Source: Coriobacteriaceae bacterium
Lineage (GTDB): Bacteria > Actinomycetota > Coriobacteriia > Coriobacteriales > Coriobacteriaceae
NCBI GenBank assembly: GCA_015062655.1
Contig: SUUG01000018.1
Location: 186,001 to 250,000, forward strand
Length of the DNA: 64,000 nucleotides
Direction of reading: 5' to 3'
Program-made: the position numbers and the translations under genes
Shown here: in pieces, positions 56,094-62,111 of the stretch
Position numbering within the stretch: position 1 is the first letter of the stretch
Layout: every line of letters begins with the position of its first letter
The notes under the pieces: generated by a model
Told to the model about the DNA's origin: nothing
Database searches by the model: none
The model's input: only the letters and a program-made list of their open reading frames with translations

Positions 56094-57173
56094 ATGTCCC
56101 GTATCAACGACCTCCCCCTCAGCCGTCGCGGATTCCTTGCTGGAATCGCCGGCCTCGGCCTCACCGCGGCCGGCCTGGCCGGCTGCACGAACGGCGGCGG
56201 CGCCTCCAAGGGCTCGGCCGCCGGCTCCGCGCCCGCCAAGAGCGCGTCCAAGTTCGAGCCCGTCACGCTCCGCGTGGCCTTCATGCCCAACCTCGGCTCT
56301 GCGAGCTCGCTGTTCACCGGCATCGAGCAGGGCTTCTTCGAGAAGATGGGGATCACGGTCGAGACCCAGCAGTTCCAGGGCGGCCCGGCTGAGATCACCG
56401 CCATGCAGTCCGGCGATATCGACATCGCCCAGATCGGCCACGGCGCGCACGCGCTGTGCATCGGCGGGGACGCCAAGGTCTTCGCCTTCGACCAGCTCTC
56501 GAAGGCCGACGCCGTCGTGGTGAACAAATCCAAGGTCGCCGATGCGAAGGCGCTCAAGGGCAAGAAGGTGGGCGTCGCCTCCGGCACCTCCTCCGAGATC
56601 ATCCTGAACCTGCTCCTGCGCGACGCCGGCCTCACCGAGTCCGACATCGAGAAGGTCGAGATGGACGTCTCCGGCATGACGACGGCCCTCATCGCCGGCC
56701 AGATCGACGCCGCCGCCACCTGGTCGCCCAACACCGTCACCATCGAGGAGAAGCTCGGCGACGACTACCTCGTCCTCGCCGACAACTCCGACTACGCCGA
56801 CGAGGTCGCCTTCCCCGGCAGCTTCGTGTGCCTGCCCGACTACGCCGACAAGAACGCCGAGGTCCTCGAGCGCTTCGCGGCCGCCATCAACATGGCCCAG
56901 GCCTACCGCGCCGAGCACATCGACGACGTGGCGAAGCTCCTCGCCAAGAAGCTCGACCTGCCCGAGGAGACGCTGCTGCAGTCCACAGGCGAGGGCGACT
57001 GGGAGGGTGCCGCCAAGGCCATCGGCGACATGGACACGATCAAGGGCTACTACGAGGCCCAGCAGAAGGTCTTCCTCGACAGCGGCAAGGTGGAGGCCGC
57101 CGTGCCGGTCGACGACTACGTGCTGTTCGACGTCATGGAGAAGGGCGCCACGCTCTACGACGAGAACAAGTAG
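56094..57173 (+). CDS. ABC importer substrate-binding lipoprotein, SsuA/TauA (NMT1-like) family
   Basis: 359 residues. TAT signal SRRGFLAG (Arg11-Arg12) combined with a lipobox LAGC, lipidated Cys31, then a Gly/Ser/Ala linker. The binding protein (about 52-340) has LRVAFMPNLGSAS, GIEQGFFEKMGI, LKGKKVGVASGTSSE and DAAATWSPN, all typical of the SsuA/TauA/NMT1 fold. The ligand cannot be read from sequence. ATG 56094 follows TAAGGAGA. A sulfonated, carboxylated or heterocyclic compound is expected for the family; a sugar is not. Confidence 0.9.
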   Translation: MSRINDLPLSRRGFLAGIAGLGLTAAGLAGCTNGGGASKGSAAGSAPAKSASKFEPVTLRVAFMPNLGSASSLFTGIEQGFFEKMGITVETQQFQGGPAEITAMQSGDIDIAQIGHGAHALCIGGDAKVFAFDQLSKADAVVVNKSKVADAKALKGKKVGVASGTSSEIILNLLLRDAGLTESDIEKVEMDVSGMTTALIAGQIDAAATWSPNTVTIEEKLGDDYLVLADNSDYADEVAFPGSFVCLPDYADKNAEVLERFAAAINMAQAYRAEHIDDVAKLLAKKLDLPEETLLQSTGEGDWEGAAKAIGDMDTIKGYYEAQQKVFLDSGKVEAAVPVDDYVLFDVMEKGATLYDENK

Positions 57174-57413
57174 CGAGCTGACCCCGCGCGCCGCCGCCTG
57201 CTGCCCCGGGCGGCGGCGCCCTCATGCGGGCCGCCCTCCCCGCCTTCATGCTGACCGTTCGTCTTTCGGCATTTTTCAGCCCGAGAATGGTGAAAGACGG
57301 CCTGTCAGCGCGAGATATTGGTGCCGACAGGCCGTCTCTTAGCGCCGGACCCCCTATCCGTGCTAAGAGACGGCCTGCCGGCACCGTAAGTCGCCAAGAG
57401 AATGGGAGACGCC
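57174..57413. promoter_or_regulatory. Leader region of nagB with mutually exclusive hairpins
   Basis: AGACGGCCTGTC (57295-57306) pairs with GACAGGCCGTCT (57326-57337). That second arm is also part of a 24-base arm (57320-57343) that pairs with 57362-57385 with one mismatch. A further GTCTTTC/GAAAGAC pair lies at 57261-57297. The two large hairpins cannot coexist, so this could be an attenuator or a repeat insertion between the importer and nagB. Confidence 0.5.
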
Positions 57414-58229
57414 ATGGAGTACTACCACATCGATGCCGAGCACCTCGGCGAGGACGCGCTCGTTCCGCTCTCCGTCCTGGGGAGCTCGGGCGAGATCTTC
57501 TACGAGCTCGCCCTCGAGATGATTCGCCAGATCCGCGCGGGCAACGAGGCGGGCCGCGACACCGTCATCATCTGCCCGGTGGGACCCGTGGGCCACTACC
57601 CCATCTTCGTGCGCCTTGTGAACGAGGAGCGCCTGTCGCTCAAGCGCTGCTGGTTCATCAACATGGACGAGTACCTCACCGACGAGGACGCGTGGATCGA
57701 CGCGGACGACGGCCTCTCCTTCCGCGGCTTCATGCAGCGCGAGGTGTACGGCAAGATCGACCCCGCGCTCCTCATGCCCGAGGAGCAGCGGATCTTCCCC
57801 GACCCCGCCGCGCCCGAGCGCGTGGGCGAGGTGATCGAGCGGCTGGGCGGCGTCGACCTCGTGATCGGCGGCATCGGGATCACCGGGCACCTCGCCTTCA
57901 ACGAGCCCGACGCGGCGCTCACGCCCGATCAGTTCGCCGACCTCCCCTGTCGCGTGCTCGACATCCACCCCGAGACCCTCGCCACCAACGGGGCCGCCGA
58001 CCTCGGCGGGGCCCTCGAGGACATGCCCCGCCGCTGCGTGACCGTCGGCATGCGCGAGATCCTCGGCGCGCGCCGGATCCGCCTCGGGGTCTTCCGCGAC
58101 TGGCACCGCGCCGCGGTGCGCCGCGCCGCGTACGGCGAGGTCACCTCGGCCTTCCCCGCGACCCTGCTCCAGCGCCACGCCGACGCCCTCATCTACGTGA
58201 ACGACGTCGCCGCGCGGCGCGCCTACTAG
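57414..58229 (+). CDS. NagB-family glucosamine-6-phosphate deaminase/isomerase-like protein (divergent)
   Basis: 271 residues. Asp85 of NMDEY and His159/Glu164 in GHLAFNEP are kept, but the catalytic Asp of the usual GxDGHIAFNEP is threonine (GITGHLAFNEP, Thr157), and the phosphate loop PTGGTP reads PVGPVGHYP. Fold and adjacency to nagA suggest a GlcN-6P deaminase, yet these changes could mean another sugar phosphate or loss of deaminase activity. ATG 57414 with GGGAG upstream is preferred; ATG 57402 is possible. nagA follows after 12 bases. Confidence 0.78.
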   Translation: MEYYHIDAEHLGEDALVPLSVLGSSGEIFYELALEMIRQIRAGNEAGRDTVIICPVGPVGHYPIFVRLVNEERLSLKRCWFINMDEYLTDEDAWIDADDGLSFRGFMQREVYGKIDPALLMPEEQRIFPDPAAPERVGEVIERLGGVDLVIGGIGITGHLAFNEPDAALTPDQFADLPCRVLDIHPETLATNGAADLGGALEDMPRRCVTVGMREILGARRIRLGVFRDWHRAAVRRAAYGEVTSAFPATLLQRHADALIYVNDVAARRAY

Positions 58230-58241
58230 GGGGCGAGGGCC

Positions 58242-59408
58242 ATGCAGAACCAGGCGTCGCTGTATCTGAAGGGCGGCTCGGTCGCGACACCCGCGGGGAC
58301 GGTATCCTGCGACGTCGTCATCGAGAACGGGAGCATCACGGGCCTGCCGCGGGCCTACGCGAACGTGCGGGGGCTTCCCGAGGTGGACGCCGCGGGGATG
58401 ACCGTCTTGCCGGGGTTCATCGACGTCCACACCCACGGGGCGGCGGGCGTCGACGTGAACGCCGCGGACGCCGAGGGACTGCGCCGCATCGGGCGTTTCT
58501 TCGCGAGCCAGGGCGTGACCGGCTGGCTGTGCTCGATCCTCACCGACACACCCGAGCAGACGCGCTGGTGCCTGCGGCAGGCGCGCGAGGTCATCGAGGG
58601 CGGACCCTACGACGGTGCGCCGCTGCTCGGCATCCACCTCGAGGGGCCGTGCCTGGCCTGCGAGTACAAGGGCGCCATGCCCGAGCACCTGCTCATGCAC
58701 GAGGCCGACTTCGAGCTGTTTCGCAGCTACCAGGAGGAGTCGGGCGGACACGTGCGCTACGTGACGCTCGCACCGGAGGTTCCCGGTGCGGAAGGGATGG
58801 TGCCCCAGCTCAACGCCATCGGCATCACGGCGGCGATCGGGCACAGCGGCGCGGGCTACGACTGCGCGCGGGCAAGCCTGGGAGCCGGGGCACGCGCGGC
58901 GACGCACCTCGGCAACGCGATGCGCCTCTTCCACCAGCACGACCCGGCGATCTTCGGCGCGGCGCTCGAGGGCGATGCGTTCGTCGAGGCCATCTGCGAC
59001 GGGCGACACCTGCATCCCGCGAGCGTGCGGCTCTACCTGAAGTGCAAGGGCTGGGACCACGTGGTGGCCGTCACGGACTCGATCATGGCGGCGGGGCTCC
59101 CCGACGGTTCGTACAAGCTGGGCGTGAACGACGTGGTGGTCGAGGATGGCGACGCGAAGCTCGCCGACACCGGCGTGCGCGCCGGCTCGACGCTCACGAT
59201 GGCGCAGGCGGTGCGGAACATCATGCGCTTCGCCGACGTGGGCGTGGACACGGCCGCACGGCTCGCCTCCGCGAACCCGGCAGCGCTGATCGGGCTGCCG
59301 CTCAAGGGGCGCATCGAGGTTGGCTGCGACGGCGACCTCGTGCTCATGGACGCCGGGCAGAACGTGGTGCGGACGATCGTCGGCGGCCGGACGGTGTACG
59401 AGGGCTAG
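58242..59408 (+). CDS. nagA: N-acetylglucosamine-6-phosphate deacetylase
   Basis: 388 residues, typical. Amidohydrolase motifs: metal site GFIDVHTHGAAGVDVN, LEGPCLACEYKGAMPEHL (glutamate ligand), GHSGAGYD, ATHLGNAMRLFHQ and the catalytic aspartate in VTDSIMAAG. Converts GlcNAc-6P from MurQ or PTS uptake to GlcN-6P and acetate. The usual KGAH reads KGAM and HLFNAM reads HLGNAM, small deviations that parallel the divergent NagB. Probably co-transcribed with it. Confidence 0.87.
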   Translation: MQNQASLYLKGGSVATPAGTVSCDVVIENGSITGLPRAYANVRGLPEVDAAGMTVLPGFIDVHTHGAAGVDVNAADAEGLRRIGRFFASQGVTGWLCSILTDTPEQTRWCLRQAREVIEGGPYDGAPLLGIHLEGPCLACEYKGAMPEHLLMHEADFELFRSYQEESGGHVRYVTLAPEVPGAEGMVPQLNAIGITAAIGHSGAGYDCARASLGAGARAATHLGNAMRLFHQHDPAIFGAALEGDAFVEAICDGRHLHPASVRLYLKCKGWDHVVAVTDSIMAAGLPDGSYKLGVNDVVVEDGDAKLADTGVRAGSTLTMAQAVRNIMRFADVGVDTAARLASANPAALIGLPLKGRIEVGCDGDLVLMDAGQNVVRTIVGGRTVYEG

Positions 59409-59426
59409 TTGCCCCGGTGCCCCCTG

Positions 59427-59489
59427 ATGCCGAGCGTGCATGATTACCGCTTTTCCGCGCTGGAAAGGCCGGGTTGCGCACGCTCGGCG
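59427..59489. repeat. Dispersed palindromic repeat, copy 9 (divergent)
   Basis: Arms ATGCCGAGCGTGCATGA and TTGCGCACGCTCGGC with compensating changes (GTTCG to GTGCA, CGAAC to GCGCAC), just after nagA. Two further hairpins follow: GCAGCAGCGCG/CGCGCTGCTGC (about 59493-59529) and GAAATGGCCG/CGGCCATTTC (about 59538-59576). Confidence 0.65.
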
Positions 59490-59805
59490 ACGCAGCAGCG
59501 CGCAAGGCGCAAGAGCCGCGCGCTGCTGCGTGCCGAAATGGCCGCAATGAACGAATCGTGCACGACGGCCATTTCAGTACGCGGGCAGACGCTGGGCCTG
59601 CGCGACTACCGTCGCCCCGTCCGCGCAGGAAGGCCCGACCGATTCGCCGCACCCGCGGGAGATCCTGTTATGCGCTGCTCCGCCCGTATCGGCCTCAACA
59701 TGCTAAGGTCACACTGTATGGAACGTCAATGGGCTCTTGCGGGCTGCACTGGGTCGTTAGCGATGCGTCTATCGGGATGCACGTCTGAAAGGAGGAGTTG
59801 AGGGC
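59490..59805. other. Intergenic region upstream of small hypothetical gene
   Basis: Holds the two hairpins noted with repeat copy 9. The last 100 bases contain AT-richer promoter-like words (AAGGTCACACTGTATGGAA) and a strong ribosome site AAAGGAGGAG before the next gene. No gene is supported. Confidence 0.4.
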
Positions 59806-60183
59806 ATGGACGATCAGTTCCCCCACTTTGACTGGATCGATCGGTTCACATGGGAGCTCAGGGCGTGCTCAACGGGTGTTTCCATCACCTTCAGCCGCAC
59901 GCCCTCGGATTTCCTGCGATATCTGGTGAGCTCCTTTATCGGCCAGCGAGTGGATTGCGAGGGTGCAACAGGGTCGGCGCGCTTCGACGACAGTTTTGGC
60001 AGCGAGCTCGGCCGCCTGTTCGAGAATGGCCTCATCTCGCCGCCGTCGTTGGCGAGGCTCACCGGATTCAGCGAATCGGAGATCAGGGACATCGCGTCGG
60101 GGAAGATGCGGGGGACATCCGAGTATGCGAAGGCGGCCACCCTCTTGGGGATAGTCGACCTTCTTTCCGGCGAGGAGTCCTGA
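59806..60183 (+). CDS. Hypothetical protein with possible C-terminal helix-turn-helix
   Basis: 125 residues. The N-terminal half is aromatic-rich (HFDWIDRFTWEL). The C-terminal half (about 70-120) reads ISPPSLARLTGFSESEIRDIASGKM, shaped like a Cro/XRE helix-turn-helix. AAAGGAGG precedes ATG 59806. A GGGCATCCG/CGGATGCCC hairpin follows at 60191-60213. Family not recognised; a regulator or antitoxin-like role is only a guess. Confidence 0.6.
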   Translation: MDDQFPHFDWIDRFTWELRACSTGVSITFSRTPSDFLRYLVSSFIGQRVDCEGATGSARFDDSFGSELGRLFENGLISPPSLARLTGFSESEIRDIASGKMRGTSEYAKAATLLGIVDLLSGEES

Positions 60184-60264
60184 GAACTGGGGGCATCCGG
60201 TTTTCGGATGCCCCGTCCGCCCGCGGCGCGGGGCGTCTCCTCAAGCGGCGCTCCTTGACCGCGC

Positions 60265-60278
60265 TATACTGGTGCGCA
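60265..60278 (+). promoter_or_regulatory. -10 box implying a leaderless mRNA
   Basis: TATACT at 60265-60270 ends 7 bases before the ATG of the Gx transporter. A transcript starting at the usual distance would begin at or next to the start codon, and no ribosome site is present. Confidence 0.45.
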
Positions 60279-60850
60279 TGAGAGACGAGCGCACACCGCA
60301 GACCCCCCTCGCCCCGGCGCAGCCCCCCGCCGCAGGCGGCCGGAACGCCTCCGCCGGACGGCGCGCCGCGCTCTACGGCGTGCTCGTCGCACTCGCCCTC
60401 GTCGCGGGATACGTTGAGATGCTCGTCCCCGTCCCCCTCGCCGTTCCCGGCGTGAAGCTCGGTCTCGGCAACATCGTGGTCCTCTTCGCCCTCGCCCGCC
60501 TCGGAGCTCGGCCCGCCTTCGCCGTCATGGCCGCGAAGGTGCTCGCCTCATCCATCCTGTTCGCAAACCCGCAGGTGCTCGCCTTCAGCGCCGCCGGCGG
60601 CGCGCTCTCATGGGCCGTCATGGCGCTCGCGTGGCGGAGCCGCTTCTTCTCGACGGTCGCCGTCTCGGTGCTCGGCGGCGTCTCGCATAACGCGGGGCAG
60701 CTCCTCATGGTGGCGATCGTCCTCACACCGCAGGTCGCGCTCGCCGTCGCCCCCGTGCTCGCGGTGACCGGCCTTGTGACCGGCGCCGCCATCGGCGTCG
60801 CCACGGCAGCGATCCTCGCCGCCCTGCCCCCGGAGGAAGCCCATGTCTGA
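60278..60850 (+). CDS. Gx transporter family membrane protein
   Basis: 190 residues. A 25-residue Pro/Ala-rich N-terminus is followed by five or six membrane helices, with family motifs VPVPLAVPGVKLGLGNIVVLFAL and GGVSHNAGQLLM. This family (formerly called heptaprenyl diphosphate synthase component I) is usually found beside ApbE and NusG-II domain proteins, as here with apbE overlapping by 8 bases. It may import a flavin-related or other small substrate for extracellular redox proteins. ATG 60278 preferred; GTG 60272 possible. Confidence 0.85.
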   Translation: MRDERTPQTPLAPAQPPAAGGRNASAGRRAALYGVLVALALVAGYVEMLVPVPLAVPGVKLGLGNIVVLFALARLGARPAFAVMAAKVLASSILFANPQVLAFSAAGGALSWAVMALAWRSRFFSTVAVSVLGGVSHNAGQLLMVAIVLTPQVALAVAPVLAVTGLVTGAAIGVATAAILAALPPEEAHV

Positions 60851-62024
60851 CGCCCTTGAGCCTCTGCCCTGCGACGCCCCCAAGGGGCAGTCGCCTGCAA
60901 ACCAGCTCTCCTCGCCGGACGAGCCGCACCAGGACAACACCGAGGTGGCCGCGGCGTCACCCGTGTCCGATGCGACCCGACGCCCCCTCATCACCCGCCG
61001 GCAAGCCCTCGTCGCCGCCGGCCTCGCAACCGGTGCGGGGCTCGCGGTCCTCACCGGGACCGGACCCGCCCTCGTGAACCTGGTGCAGGCCGCCCGACGG
61101 CCCCGGCCCGTCACCGGCTCGACCTTCGCCTTCGACACGTACTGCAGCTTCACGGTGTACGGGGACGATACGGCCCCGGCCAAGCTCTCCGCCGCCTGCG
61201 CTCGCTACGACGCGCTCTTCAACCTCTATGACGAGGGGAGCGACATCGCCCGCATCAACCGCGCCGGCGGGGCGCCGACCGTCGTCGATCCGGAGACCGC
61301 CGCGGTCATCGCCCGCGCACTCGAGCTCTCAACCCATCTCGACGGCCTCTTCGATATCAGCATCGGCGCCGTCTCGACGCTTTGGGACTTCCACACCGGA
61401 ATCCGGCCGAGCGACGAGGCGATCGCCGCCGCCCTCCCCCATGTGGGGTGGCGCGGCATCCATGTGGACGAGCCGGTCGCGACCGTCACCCTCGACGATC
61501 CGGCCGCCAAACTCGACCTCGGCGGCATCGCGAAGGGGTTCGTAGCCGATCGCCTCTGCGAGCTGATTCGGACGGAGACCGACGCGTCCGCGGCGGTGAT
61601 CTCCCTCGGCGGGAACATCGCCTACGTCGGCGGGAGACCCGACGGCTCGCCGTGGACCACGGGCATCCGCGACCCCAACGAACCGGGCGGCGACGCCACC
61701 GTCGGAACGGCCCGCACCGCGGGCGGCACCTTTGTGACCAGCGGCCTGTACGAGCGGACGTTCTCGGACGGCGGGGCCACGTACTGGCATATCCTTGATC
61801 CCAACACCGGCAGGCCCGTTCAGACCGACGTGGTGAGCGACACGGTCTTCGGGCCGTCCTCCACCGCGGCGGATGCGCTGTCCACGGCCCTTTTCGTCGC
61901 CGGCAGCGCGCGCGGGGCGAAACTCGTGGACAGCATCGGCGAAACCGCGGCCTACTTCATCCTCGCCGACGGCGACGTCGCCGAGAGCAGTCGATGGCAG
62001 GAGCTCACCGGCTTCGAGGCATGA
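60843..62024 (+). CDS. apbE: FAD:protein FMN transferase (ApbE)
   Basis: 393 residues. A 50-residue disordered N-terminus precedes a TAT-like ITRRQALVAAGLATGAGLAVL membrane segment (about 51-75) and the ApbE domain (about 90-390). Motifs: FDTYCSF, DLGGIAKGFVADR, SLGGNIAYVGGRPDG and HILDPNTGRPV. It attaches FMN covalently to extracytoplasmic flavoproteins such as Rnf/fumarate reductase-type reductases. Overlap with the Gx transporter gene indicates one operon. Confidence 0.93.
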   Translation: MSDALEPLPCDAPKGQSPANQLSSPDEPHQDNTEVAAASPVSDATRRPLITRRQALVAAGLATGAGLAVLTGTGPALVNLVQAARRPRPVTGSTFAFDTYCSFTVYGDDTAPAKLSAACARYDALFNLYDEGSDIARINRAGGAPTVVDPETAAVIARALELSTHLDGLFDISIGAVSTLWDFHTGIRPSDEAIAAALPHVGWRGIHVDEPVATVTLDDPAAKLDLGGIAKGFVADRLCELIRTETDASAAVISLGGNIAYVGGRPDGSPWTTGIRDPNEPGGDATVGTARTAGGTFVTSGLYERTFSDGGATYWHILDPNTGRPVQTDVVSDTVFGPSSTAADALSTALFVAGSARGAKLVDSIGETAAYFILADGDVAESSRWQELTGFEA

Positions 62025-62033
62025 GGGCCGGAT

Positions 62034-62068
62034 GGCCCCGTCCCCGTGCGGTCCACAGGGACGGGGCC
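62034..62068. terminator. Hairpin between convergent apbE and P-type ATPase
   Basis: GGCCCCGTCCC/GGGACGGGGCC stem (62034-62044, 62058-62068), 10 bases after apbE, serving both converging transcripts. No U-run. Confidence 0.65.
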
Positions 62069-62111
62069 GCAGGGCAGCCGGCCACATGGCCTGCCACCCG
62101 ACCCGTGCCGC

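Noticed and set aside
55209-56918. 569-codon open frame on the minus strand across the ABC operon
   Set aside because: Lies opposite the ATPase and binding-protein genes, which carry complete motifs; composition is of shadow type.
46608-57173. Naming the system a sulfoquinovose (sulfoglycolysis) pathway
   Set aside because: Enzyme types and a sulfonate-like importer are suggestive, but no sulfoquinovosidase, sulfolactaldehyde reductase/dehydrogenase or sulfonate exporter is present.
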